DNA of 64,000 nt from Salinicola tamaricis (lineage in GTDB: Bacteria > Pseudomonadota > Gammaproteobacteria > Pseudomonadales > Halomonadaceae), in the NCBI RefSeq assembly GCF_003006155.1, contig NZ_CP023559.1, forward strand, positions 4,092,001-4,156,000, given 5' to 3'. The notes beneath the pieces are model-generated. The model made no database searches, was not told the origin of the DNA, and worked only from the letters and a program-made list of their open reading frames with translations. Both the position numbers and the translations under genes were made by a program. How positions within the stretch are numbered: position 1 is the first letter of the stretch; the number at the start of each line of letters is the position of its first letter. Of the stretch, positions 45,082 to 57,822 are shown in pieces.

Positions 45082-45933
45082 TCAGGTGCGTTGACGCGAG
45101 AAGTAACGCGCCGCGATGTTGAGAATCAGAATGGCGGCCGTCAGGATCAGCGCCCCTGCCCAGGCCAGCGATACCAGGTCGGGAATGAAGGCGTTGATCG
45201 TCATGTTCTGATAGATGGTCATCGGCAGGTTGGCCATCTCGCTGTCGAGGTTGAAGAAGTTCCACTGGTTGGAGTTCAGCGAGGTGAACAGCAGCGGTGC
45301 CGTCTCGCCGCTGATACGCGCGAACCCGAGCAGGATACCGGTCAGGATACCGGCACGCGCCCCGCTGTAGCAGACACGCACGATGATCCACCAGCGATGG
45401 GCACCCAGCGCTGCAGCGGCCTCGCGCAGCGAATTGGGAATCAGGCGCAGCATGTCCTCGGTGGACCGGATTACCACCGGCACGATGATCACCGTGAGCG
45501 ATAGCACCCCAGCCCAGGCGGAAAAGCCGCCCATCGGCACCACCACCACCGCGTAGATGAACAGGCCGATGATGATCGAGGGCGCCGACAGCAGAATGTC
45601 GTTGATGAAGCGGATCACCTTGGGCAGCAGGCCCTTGTTGCCATACTCCGCCAGCCAGGTACCCGCGGCCACGCCGAGCACGGTGCCCAGGATAGTGGCC
45701 AGCGAGGTCATCATGAAGGTCCCCCAGATCGCATTGCCCAGGCCGCCACCATTCATGCGCGTGCGCTCGATGAAGATCGACGGCGAGATGGCGCTGAGCC
45801 CCTTGGTCACCAAGGTCAGAAGAATCGCGAACAGGAACACGAACCCAATCAGGGTGGCGCCGATACAAGCGGCCATGACCAGGCGGTTGAGCAGCTTGCG
45901 CCGGCGATAGAGCGGCGTCATTTGGGTCTGCAT
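45082..45933 (-). CDS. pstA: Phosphate ABC transporter permease PstA
   Basis: This 283-residue inner-membrane permease has six hydrophobic segments and the BPD_transp EAAxxLG loop as [14 protein letters not shown]. It pairs with PstC to form the channel. It lies 18 bases downstream of pstC. An overlapping ORF in another frame is a shadow. Confidence 0.96.
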   Translation of the reverse strand: MQTQMTPLYRRRKLLNRLVMAACIGATLIGFVFLFAILLTLVTKGLSAISPSIFIERTRMNGGGLGNAIWGTFMMTSLATILGTVLGVAAGTWLAEYGNKGLLPKVIRFINDILLSAPSIIIGLFIYAVVVVPMGGFSAWAGVLSLTVIIVPVVIRSTEDMLRLIPNSLREAAAALGAHRWWIIVRVCYSGARAGILTGILLGFARISGETAPLLFTSLNSNQWNFFNLDSEMANLPMTIYQNMTINAFIPDLVSLAWAGALILTAAILILNIAARYFSRQRT

Positions 45934-45951
45934 CGTCTCTCTCCTCTCGGC

Positions 45952-46893
45952 TCAGGCGTGGCGACCGGTGCTGTTGCGCAGCAGATAGCGCGCGAACGCC
46001 AGCACGGCGAAGGTGATCAGGAACAGAATCAGGCCGAGTGCCAGCAGCGCCGAGCGTTGGGTACCGTCCGACTCGGAGAACTGATTGGCGATCAGGGCCG
46101 CGATCGAGGTGCCCTGTCCGGTGAGTGTGGTGTTCAAGAACAGGTTATTGCCGATCACGAAGGTCACCGCCATGGTCTCGCCAAGGGCCCGCCCCAGCCC
46201 CAGCACCACGCCACCCACCAGGCCGCCCTTGACCGAAGGCAGGATGACCTTGCGTGCAACTTCCCAGGTAGTGCAACCGAGACCATAAGCGGATTCACGC
46301 ATCACCGCCGGCACCGTATTGATGACGTCGCGGCTCACCGCAGTGATGAAAGGAATGATCATCACCGCCAGAATGATACCGGCCGTGGCCAGGCCAGTGC
46401 CGGCGGGAAATACCGAAGGAAACCAGGTACGCAGCAGCGGAGCCATCACTTCCATGCCCCACATGCCGTAGATGATCGAAGGGATACCGGCCAGCAGCTC
46501 GATCAGCGTGCTGAGAGGCTGACGCAGAACGTTCGGGCAGCGCTCGGTCAGGAAGATGGCGATGCCGAATGAGATGGGAACCGCAATGACGATCGCAATG
46601 AAGGAGGTCAGCAGGGTTCCGTAGATAGCGGGCAAGGCGCCGAACACTTCGACGTTGGCCGCCCAGCGATTCTCGGTGAAGAACTCCAGACCGTAACGCT
46701 CGAGCGCCGGCCAGCTGGAGGCCATCAGTGAGGCGATGATCGCCCCGAGCAGCAGCAGCACCGCGAAGGCGAAGGCGAACAGTACGCGCTCGAACCACAC
46801 GTCGATGCGCGCCTTGCGCTGGAGCCGCCTGCGGGTGGCCTCGCTCAGTCCGCCCAGACCGCCGCCGGTTTCAATCGCTTGGGGGGTGGCCAT
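45952..46893 (-). CDS. pstC: Phosphate ABC transporter permease PstC
   Basis: This 313-residue permease has an N-terminal cytoplasmic stretch followed by LFAFAFAVLLLLGAIIASLM and further membrane segments. The permease motif is ESAYGLGCTTWEVARKVILP, and the C-terminus includes GRALGETMAVTFVIGN. The ATG at 46893 gives the family start; the long upstream open extension toward pstS has no similarity. A 148-base gap to pstS is common in this operon. Confidence 0.96.
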   Translation of the reverse strand: MATPQAIETGGGLGGLSEATRRRLQRKARIDVWFERVLFAFAFAVLLLLGAIIASLMASSWPALERYGLEFFTENRWAANVEVFGALPAIYGTLLTSFIAIVIAVPISFGIAIFLTERCPNVLRQPLSTLIELLAGIPSIIYGMWGMEVMAPLLRTWFPSVFPAGTGLATAGIILAVMIIPFITAVSRDVINTVPAVMRESAYGLGCTTWEVARKVILPSVKGGLVGGVVLGLGRALGETMAVTFVIGNNLFLNTTLTGQGTSIAALIANQFSESDGTQRSALLALGLILFLITFAVLAFARYLLRNSTGRHA

Positions 46894-47041
46894 GTCAGTT
46901 CCTCGTCGGCTTGCCACGCTGCCGCCGGAGGTAGCGGCAGTACTTTGTCGTTGCGCGCGCGTCGTTGTCCGCGCGTTCGTGCGATATACGATCGCGACGG
47001 GAGCCGTGGAGCACTCGCCGTCGCGATCGAGGCTCAAGGGA

Positions 47042-48082
47042 TCACTGCTTCCAGACGGCTTCGCCGTTCGGCCCCTTGATCTCGCTCCAGCTCTCACGAA
47101 CCATGTCGGCCACGTTCTTCGGCATCGGCACGTAATCGAGCTCCTTGGCCATCTCGTCGCCGTTGCTGTAGGCCCAGTCGAAGAACTCCAGCGCCTGACG
47201 TGCGGCATCCACGTTCTGCACCTTCTTGTGCATCAGGATGAAAGAGGCACCGGTGATCGGCCAGCTGTTGTCACCCGGCTGGTTGGTCAGCACCAGGTAC
47301 ATGCCCGGCGCGCTCTTCCAGTCGGCGTTGGCGGCAGCGGCCATGAACGAATCCATGTCGGGCGCCACGGTCTTGCCAGCCTTGTTCTTCAGGTGCACCA
47401 GGTGCAGGTCGTTCTGGGCGGCGTAGGCGAACTCGACGTAGCCGATAGCACCATTGGTGTTGGCGATCTGGCTGGCGACGCCCGCGTTGGCCTTGGCACC
47501 GACACCCGCCGGCCATGCCACCGACTTGCCCTCACCCACGGTGTTGGCGAAGTCCTGGCTGACCTGCGACAGGTAGTGGGTGAACAGGAAGTTGGTACCC
47601 GACCCTTCGGCGCGATAGACCGGAGTGATCTTGGTATCGGGCAGCTTCGTGTCCGGGTTCAGCTTGGCGATGGCTTCATCGTTCCAGCTGGTGATCTTGC
47701 CCTGATAGATGTCGGCCAGCGTCTTGCCGTCCAGATTGATCGCGCCGTCGATGCCATCGACGTGGAATGCCGCGACCACACCGCCCATGACCATCGGCCA
47801 CTGCAGCAGACCGTTCTTGTCCAGCTCTTCCTTGGTCATCGGCGCATCGCTGGCCCCGAAGGTCACGGTCTTGGCAGTGATCTGCTGAATGCCGCCGCCG
47901 GAACCGATGGCCTGGTAGTTGAGGCCAACGCCAGACTTGTCCTGATAAGCATCCGCCCACTGGGAGTAGACCGGATACGGGAAGGTCGCGCCGGCGCCGG
48001 TGATGGCTTCCTGGGCCTGGGCAGCAGCAGCGCCTAGAATCAGGGACCCGGAAACGAGCGTAGCGAAGACATGTTTGAGCAT
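47042..48082 (-). CDS. pstS: Periplasmic phosphate-binding protein
   Basis: This 346-residue protein has a Sec signal peptide (KHVFATLVSGSLILGAAAAQA, cleaved before QEAITG). Phosphate-binding loops are visible: GAGATFPYP, IGSGGGIQQI, FGASDAPM and YRAEGSGTNFLF. It captures phosphate for PstCAB. It is first in the operon, and a strong Pho box lies 96-113 bases upstream of its ATG, so induction by phosphate starvation through PhoB is expected. Confidence 0.97.
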   Translation of the reverse strand: MLKHVFATLVSGSLILGAAAAQAQEAITGAGATFPYPVYSQWADAYQDKSGVGLNYQAIGSGGGIQQITAKTVTFGASDAPMTKEELDKNGLLQWPMVMGGVVAAFHVDGIDGAINLDGKTLADIYQGKITSWNDEAIAKLNPDTKLPDTKITPVYRAEGSGTNFLFTHYLSQVSQDFANTVGEGKSVAWPAGVGAKANAGVASQIANTNGAIGYVEFAYAAQNDLHLVHLKNKAGKTVAPDMDSFMAAAANADWKSAPGMYLVLTNQPGDNSWPITGASFILMHKKVQNVDAARQALEFFDWAYSNGDEMAKELDYVPMPKNVADMVRESWSEIKGPNGEAVWKQ

Positions 48083-48177
48083 AGCGATATCCTGTTTCCA
48101 CCTTGGAGGGATGCGTGTGCGATAACCACGTTGCGAAGGTTGCCAGCACTCTCAGAACGCCACGTTACGTCAGACGC

Positions 48178-48195
48178 GTGACACTTTTATGACAG
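48178..48195 (-). promoter_or_regulatory. Pho box upstream of pstS
   Basis: The minus strand reads CTGTCATAAAAGTGTCAC, differing at one base from the ideal PhoB-binding CTGTCATAAAACTGTCAC. A further half-site-like GATGACAAGG lies just upstream. The position is right for activation of pstS. Confidence 0.85.
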
Positions 48196-48256
48196 CCTTG
48201 TCATCGTCTTGAAATGTGACATTCGACGTAACCGATGCGTCAGGTGCGTGCAAAAA

Positions 48257-48391
48257 TCACCTCAAGACCGCAGACCGCCGGTGATCTCGAGCACAGCCTC
48301 GGCTACCGGCCGCCACCTTCGCGGCACCCACACTGCCAATTCCAGATGACAACAGGATGACAAGGGTCAAGGCGCGTAACCGCTTGCGCAT
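48257..48391 (-). CDS. Possible small exported peptide (weak)
   Basis: This 44-codon frame starts MRKRLRALTLVILLSSGIGS, which looks like a signal peptide, then becomes Arg-rich and stops. It lies in the 445-base gap between pstS and the Bcr-type pump. Given the frequent frameshifts in this window, it may be the intact start of a slightly longer gene or a chance frame. The rest of the gap shows nothing else beyond the Pho box. Confidence 0.25.
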   Translation of the reverse strand: MRKRLRALTLVILLSSGIGSVGAAKVAAGSRGCARDHRRSAVLR

Positions 48392-48527
48392 ATTGAGTAA
48401 ACGGCATCCAGGGCGAGGAAGGTCGGCCGCGAGAGCGCAGCCGAACGCACCTGAAACAGGGTTGGAGAAGGATGATGAAGGCTTCGGCGCGAGCGCATAG
48501 GGTGGCAGGTCCTGCGCTGCCTGATTT

Positions 48528-49734
48528 TCAGGCGGCGGGAGTCGCCGCGGCGCGCTTGAGCGCCGGGCCCGACAGCACGCGGACGCCAATATTGCCGAGC
48601 AGGGTCGCCCCCAGCATGGTCAACACCGTGGGCCAGGCACTGGCCAGTTCGAAGGCACCGACCAGCGCCCCCGCGACCGCCCCGCAGGTGAACTGCAGAC
48701 ACCCCTGCAGCGCCGTCGCGGTGGCACTCATGCGCGGGAAGTGATCGAGCATCGATGACATGGCGTTGGGGCTGATCAGCCCCTGCATGCCGACGAAGAC
48801 CACCATCAGCGGCGCCACGCTGTAGATCGAGTCCAGCCCCGAGGCGACCAGCGCGACCAGGCCGATACCCGCACTCAGCTGCACGCCGAGCCCCAGCAGC
48901 AGGTTCTGCTGCGGCGTGCGGCGCTTGAGCAGACGAATATTGAGCCGGCTGGAGGAGGCCATGATCAGAATGTTGGCACCGAACACGAAGGGATAGAGCG
49001 TGGTCGAAAGGCCGTAGTGCTCCATATACAGATAGGGCGAACCGGTGATGAAGGCGAACATGCCGGCAAACGACATCGATACCGCCCCAATATAGCCCAT
49101 CGCCTCGCGATGACGCAAAACGCTGCGATAGTTTCCCAGGATCTGCCCCATCGAGGGCGCCTCGGGATCGCGCCCATGGGTCTCGGGCAGAAAGCGCCCC
49201 AGCAGCCCCAGCACGAAGACCGCGTAGAGCGCCAGAAACAGAAAGATCAGCCCAGTCGGCCAAGTGCAGCAGCGCGCTGCCCAAAGCGGGCGCCACCAGC
49301 GGCGCCATCATCAGGATCATCACCATGGTCGACATCACCTTGGCCGCCTCGCGCCCACTGAAGCGGTCACGCACGATCGCCGCGGAGTTGACCACGCAGG
49401 CGCCCCCGCCGAGCGCCTGGACGAAGCGCCAGCTCCATAGCGTGGCCAGTGAGTCGACCTGGGTCAGCGCCAGACTGGCGAGCAGGAAGACAGCCAGTCC
49501 CGTCATCAGTATCGGCTTGCGACCGAACCGATCGGAGAGTGGTCCGCATACCAGCTGCCCCAGGGCAAAACCGAGCAGGAATTACTCAGTGACAGCTCGG
49601 TATGGTGCACGCTGGCACCAATAGAGGCCGCCAGCGCCGGCCATGGCAGGTAGATAGGCATCGATCGCCAGCGGCGCCAGGGCGGTATTGGCAGCCACCA
49701 GCAGCGCCAGACGACGCGCGCTCAGCGGCGTCAC
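48528..49734 (-). CDS. Bcr/CflA family MFS drug exporter, frame broken
   Basis: The repaired product is about 400 residues with twelve hydrophobic segments. It starts at GTG 49734 (TPLSARRLALLVAANTALAP). Family landmarks are LAPLAIDAYLPAM, GPLSDRFGRKPIL, RFVQALGGGACVVNSAAIVRD (in part), FITGSPYLYMEHYGLS and the late FVGMQGLISPNAMSSML. It is a proton-driven inner-membrane exporter. Frame breaks occur near 49640 and 49255 (one base too many) and near 49580 (TTT read as TT). It is transcribed away from the pst promoter region, tail toward pstS. Confidence 0.85.
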
Positions 49735-50044
49735 GTTAGACTCCTCGACAACACGATTTCCTCCTTGCGGCGAGCGGATGAGAGACACACGACCGCGGGC
49801 GGCGGTAGTGCCAAGCCAGCCACTGCGGCCACCGGCCAGCGATGCCGCTGGCGCGGACGATGACGACACCTGAAGATGACGGCGGCTGCCGCCAGGCCCC
49901 GGCCGGAATGCCGGAGCGATGATCACGCGCCCCCGAGACGGGGTCGCGGGGGCGCAGGAAGAGAGACACGGTTAGCATCCCTGCCTGGCCAGTGACACCG
50001 GCGCAGGCGCGCGAGACAGTCCCGAGCCCCGCGGACTCACCGAG
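49735..50044. other. Intergenic region with a GC hairpin
   Basis: This 310-base gap between the STAS gene stop and the pump start contains a GC-rich inverted pair (GCGCCCCCG near 49926 and CGGGGGCGC near 49947), which may end transcription of the upstream cluster. There is no gene I can support. Confidence 0.45.
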
Positions 50045-50548
50045 TCAGTGCGAGGAAGCCTTGGCGTGCTGAGACTCGAGCAGCTCGATCAGCGGCTGGA
50101 ACTCGTGCCGATTGTGCTCGCTCATGTGCATGAGAATACGATGGGCCTCGAGAATGCGCTGCTGAATGGCCTTCTCGTCGGCCTCTACGTGGGGCAGCTC
50201 GGCGAGCTCGGCCGGCTCGGTGAGCGGCGCCTCCACCAGCGTGAAGTAGCGCGCGAACCCCATCACGTCCAGCATGCGCCGTACATCCGGATGCTCGGCC
50301 ACGATCGTCGGCGGCTGCTCCAGCCGCCCACGCACCGCCAGCGCCACCTTGGCCAAAAAGCCCAGCGCCGTGGAATCGACGTTGGTCGCTTCGCGCAGAT
50401 CGACCATGACCGCACGCAGGCCCGGCAGATCCGCCAGCCGCTGCGCCTCGGCGTCGAGCGTCGCGCACAGCGTCAGGCGGACATCGCCGCAGAGCTTGAG
50501 TACGAATACGCCCGAGTCGAAGGCCGCCTTGATTCGCCCTTCAATCAT
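50045..50548 (-). CDS. STAS domain protein (anti-sigma factor antagonist type)
   Basis: About 167 residues. The STAS core has GVFVLKLCGDVRLTLCATLD and VMVDLREATNVDSTALGFLAKV; the Ser in VDST is at the usual phosphorylation position. A C-terminal helical extension of about 60 residues follows (EADEKAIQQRILEAHRILMHM in part). Such proteins are switched by a kinase and by PP2C phosphatases like the one encoded immediately upstream. The ATG at 50548 or 50560 overlaps that gene's end, indicating translational coupling. It resembles the HsbA/HsbR pair of Pseudomonas, by analogy only. Confidence 0.85.
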   Translation of the reverse strand: MIEGRIKAAFDSGVFVLKLCGDVRLTLCATLDAEAQRLADLPGLRAVMVDLREATNVDSTALGFLAKVALAVRGRLEQPPTIVAEHPDVRRMLDVMGFARYFTLVEAPLTEPAELAELPHVEADEKAIQQRILEAHRILMHMSEHNRHEFQPLIELLESQHAKASSH

Positions 50549-51688
50549 GCTCGAAACCACTCAGTGTCATCATGCTGAGATCATCCGGCAGTTGATCTCC
50601 CAGCGCCAATCCATCCTTCAGATCGTCGACGCGGGTACAACGTGTCACGCGACGCTCGAGTTCCTTGAGCCGCGCATCCAGTGAAGCCGCCGGCAGGCAT
50701 TCGAGCACGCCGTCGGAACAGAACCAGAGCTGGAATCGCTCGGGTAGCGGACAGCCATAGATGGGGTACTCGACATCCGGAAACAACCCCACCGGCGGCC
50801 CTTCTCCGCCCAGGTAGCTCGCCCCCTCCTCGCTGACGAGGATCGGCATGGGCAGCTGAGCGCCGAGCGCATAGTGCAGAAAATGGCGCTCATGGTCCAG
50901 TACCCCGGCAAAGATCGTGGCGTGCTTGCCGATACCGGTCTCCAGCAGCTCACGGTTGAGCTCACCCAGCCAGCGCGAAGGAAACGCCTCCGGCAGCAGC
51001 GTGCGCCACTGCGACAGCCAGCGGTTGCAGAGATACTTCAACAATACGGTGACGAATGCCGAGGAGGCCCCATGGCCGGCGACATCGGCGAAATAGAAGA
51101 AGCTGTAGCGCTCGTCGCAGCGCTGGAAATCGAGAAAGTCCCCGGAGAGATAGAGCGAGGGCGCAAACCAGTAGTCGCAGCGCACCCCGCGATGGGTCAC
51201 CCCCGGCGGCGGCAGCAGCTTGCGCTGCACGTGTCCACCGGCGCGCTGATCCTCGCGCAGGATCTCCAGATGCCGCTCGAGTCGGTCGTTGAGCGACTGC
51301 AACTCCACGCGGCTCTCGTCGTGAGCGCGGGCCAGGCGGTCGAGATCGAGCGCGCGACACACCAGCCGACGCAGGATGTCGGCATGCGCCAGCGGTTCGA
51401 CCAGATAGTCGATCAGCCCGGCATCCATCGCCTTGTGCAGGTCGCCGTCGCGGCGGCTCTCGCTGACCACGATGGTCGGCTGCCCCTGATCAGCGTCTCC
51501 CAGCCATCGTGCGAGACAGCACGCACGTGCGCCACGACCAGATCGCAGGCGCACGGCAACGCCGCCAAGGAGTGCGCCGCCACCACGCGCGCATCCAGGC
51601 GGGCGATCTCGCTCACCAGCATCTCGCGCTCCCGTCCCGGCAGGTCGATCACGCCGATCACGGGCTCATCGCTCAGCGTCTTGGACAC
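50541..51688 (-). CDS. Pseudo-receiver/PP2C (RsbU-type) serine phosphatase, frame broken once
   Basis: About 380 residues. The N-terminal 125 residues fold like a response-regulator receiver (VIGVIDLPGREREMLVSEIA ... DYLVEPLAHADILRRL), but the acidic pocket is lost, the phospho-Asp position reads His in DLVVAHV and the conserved KP reads EP. A linking coiled coil (about 125-165) leads to a PPM/PP2C phosphatase with SGDFLDF, FADVAGHGASSAFV and FCSDGVLEC. It would dephosphorylate the adjacent STAS protein. The frame breaks near 51493 (GGGG read as GGG). It starts at ATG 51688, 4 bases after mlaA. Confidence 0.85.
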
Positions 51689-51692
51689 GGGG

Positions 51693-52439
51693 TCACTCGG
51701 CGAAGTCGTCTTCGCTGTATTGGAAATCGTTGCCGAAGTCGCCGCTGGCGAACGGGTCCTTGCCCGCCTTGCCGTTGCTGATCAGGAACTGACGCCGCTG
51801 CAGATACGCATCGCGGATGAAGCTGTAGCGATCACCCTGGATCAACGACTCCTGATCGAGCAGGCTCGCGCGCAGATCGACGTAGCGCAGGAAGGTCAGA
51901 CCGTAGCGCACCTTGTCATCTTCGACGTAGGTCACCGGATAGGTGTACATATCGAGCGGCAGGCCGCTGGTATCACGCACCGTGCTCGGGCCGAGCACCG
52001 GCAGCACCAGGTAGGGGCCGGAATCGACGCCCCACACGGCCAGCGTCTGACCGAAGTCCTCCTCGTTCTCGTCGAGCCCCATGCGCGTGGCTGGGTCGAG
52101 CAAGCCACCGATCCCCAGGATGGTGTTGATGACGAAGCGCCCTGAGGCCGTCCCGGCGTTGCCCCACTCCCACTGCAGCGCGCTGTTGAAGGCGGTGCGG
52201 ATCTCACCGAGGTTGGAGAAGAAATTGCCGACACCGTCACGCACGGGTTCGGGAGTGACCGCCTTGTAGCCCTGGGCGACCGGCTTGAGCGCATAGCGAT
52301 CGAGCGTGTCGTTGAACTGATAGACGCCACGGTTGAACCCTTCCCACGGATCCTGTGGGTTGCTGTTCTCACCGCTGGAGGCACAGCCCCCCAGCGCCAA
52401 AGCGACGGCGGCGCCGCTCAGCCAATGGATCGATTTCAT
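51693..52439 (-). CDS. mlaA: MlaA (VacJ) outer-membrane lipoprotein
   Basis: This 248-residue lipoprotein has a signal with lipobox LALGGC (Cys about residue 18). The MlaA core includes DPWEGFNRGVYQFNDTLDRY, FFSNLGEIRTAFNSALQWE, FVINTILGIGGLLDPATRMGL (in part), DFGQTLAVWGVDSGPYLVLPV (in part) and GPSTVRDTSGLPLDMY. MlaA removes mislocalised phospholipids from the outer leaflet together with porins and MlaC. The ATG overlaps the stop of the upstream KAS III-like gene (TGATG). The mla transporter genes are not in this window. Confidence 0.93.
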   Translation of the reverse strand: MKSIHWLSGAAVALALGGCASSGENSNPQDPWEGFNRGVYQFNDTLDRYALKPVAQGYKAVTPEPVRDGVGNFFSNLGEIRTAFNSALQWEWGNAGTASGRFVINTILGIGGLLDPATRMGLDENEEDFGQTLAVWGVDSGPYLVLPVLGPSTVRDTSGLPLDMYTYPVTYVEDDKVRYGLTFLRYVDLRASLLDQESLIQGDRYSFIRDAYLQRRQFLISNGKAGKDPFASGDFGNDFQYSEDDFAE

Positions 52440-53563
52440 CAACACGCATTCCCTTTACGCAGTATGACACTGCCCGCACTGTAGCCCGCGCCGAACGAAC
52501 ACACCACCCCCACATCGCCCTCCTCGAGATCGTCGCGATGCAGGTGCAGGGCGATGATCGAGCCGGCCGAGCTGGTATTGGCATAGCGGTCGAGAATGAT
52601 CGGCGCCTCGCGCTCGCTCGCCTCGCGCCCCAGCACTCGCCGCGCGATCAGATCGTTCATATGGCGATTGGCCTGGTGTAGCCACAGCCGGGTGACCGAC
52701 TCGCCGGTCAGCGACTGGCTATCCAGATGCTCGAGGATCAACTCCGCCACCAGCGGGCAGACCTCCTTGAAAACCTTGCGCCCTTCCTGCACGAACAGCT
52801 TGTCATCGGCGCTGCTGTCGGCGAGACGGTTGAGGAAGCCGAAGTTATTGCGGATGGCGTTGGAGAAGCGCGTGGTCAGGCGCGTGCCGAGCACGGTGAA
52901 GTGCTCGCGCTCGCGGGCCAGATGATCCGCCTCCAACAGTACCGCGGTGCAGGCGTCGCCAAAGATGAAGTGGCTATCGCGATCGCGGAAATCGAGATGC
53001 GCCGAGCAGATCTCGGGGTTGACCACCAGTACCCGCTCGAGACTCCCGGCACGAATGGCGTTGGTCGCCATGTCGATGGCGAAGGTGGCACTGGAGCAGG
53101 CCACGTTCATGTCGAAGGCGTAGCCACCGGCACCCAATGCCGCCTGCAACTCGACCGCGACCGCCGGGTATGGGCGCTGCAGGTTGGAGCAGGCGACGAT
53201 GATCAGATCGAGCTGGTCGGCGCGGATGGCGGCCTGCTCGAGCGCCTGGCTCGCCGCAGCGAGGCCCATCTCGGCCTGCAGCGAGAGCGTCGCATTGTCG
53301 CGCTCTTCGATCCGCGGGCGCATCCGCGCGGGATCGAGGATGCCGCTCGCCTCCATGACGTAGCGACTTTCGATGCCCGACGCCTTGAGAATGAACGCCT
53401 CGCTGGAGTGGGCCAGCGGCTCGCGCTCGCCGCGGGCGATGGCCTCGGCGTGGCGGGCGTTCTCGGCGTCCACCCAGGTGTTGAAACTGGCGACCAGCGC
53501 CGCGTTGTCGATCGACTCCGGCGGCGTGAACAGGCCCGTCGCCGTAATGACGGCTTGCGTCAT
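52439..53563 (-). CDS. 3-oxoacyl-ACP synthase III-like enzyme
   Basis: This 374-residue thiolase-fold condensing enzyme has the KAS III catalytic triad: Cys about residue 156 in MNVACSSATFAIDMATNA, His in LWLHQANRHMND and Asn in RYANTSSAGS. It is longer than classic FabH (about 317) because of an extended N-terminal region, resembling the FabH-like proteins of Pseudomonas and relatives that use medium-chain acyl-CoA. It may feed fatty-acid degradation products into membrane lipid synthesis. The ATG at 53563 follows AAGGAGCGAGTC. The upstream in-frame extension is a translated 30-base repeat, not protein. Confidence 0.88.
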   Translation of the reverse strand: MTQAVITATGLFTPPESIDNAALVASFNTWVDAENARHAEAIARGEREPLAHSSEAFILKASGIESRYVMEASGILDPARMRPRIEERDNATLSLQAEMGLAAASQALEQAAIRADQLDLIIVACSNLQRPYPAVAVELQAALGAGGYAFDMNVACSSATFAIDMATNAIRAGSLERVLVVNPEICSAHLDFRDRDSHFIFGDACTAVLLEADHLAREREHFTVLGTRLTTRFSNAIRNNFGFLNRLADSSADDKLFVQEGRKVFKEVCPLVAELILEHLDSQSLTGESVTRLWLHQANRHMNDLIARRVLGREASEREAPIILDRYANTSSAGSIIALHLHRDDLEEGDVGVVCSFGAGYSAGSVILRKGNAC

Positions 53564-53577
53564 GACTCGCTCCTTAT

Positions 53578-53667
53578 GCGGCGATAGCCGCAGTCCCTCT
53601 ATATAGTGCGGCGAGCGCCGCAATCCCTCTCGATGGCGCGGCGAGCGCCGCGCTCCCTGTCGATATC
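53578..53667. repeat. Three tandem 30-base repeats with hairpin cores
   Basis: Three adjacent 30-base copies start at 53578, 53608 and 53638. Each begins with a GCGGCGAGCGCCGC-type palindrome followed by a CTCCCT(G/C)TCGATA-like tail; the first copy has diverged most. They lie 15 bases upstream of the KAS III-like start, in the leader or promoter. Confidence 0.75.
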
Positions 53668-53755
53668 GTACAGCCAGCACCCTCTAGCGCCGGCACCCAG
53701 AGCCACCCCCTGCAAGGCATGCTACGCCGGAGGCCAGTGCTCGGATGCAGCGGCC

Positions 53756-57785
<4,030 letters not shown>

Positions 57786-57822
57786 GGCGAACCCACCATT
57801 GTAGCGCCGAAACCGCCCTAAC

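Noticed and set aside
45059..45868. Second protein antisense or alternate-frame to pstA
   Set aside because: The long alternate frame on the same strand is a GC-driven shadow rich in His/Arg/Gly with no family similarity; the pstA frame is clearly real.
53578..53667. CRISPR array
   Set aside because: Three direct 30-base repeats abut with no spacers, and no cas genes are present anywhere in the window.
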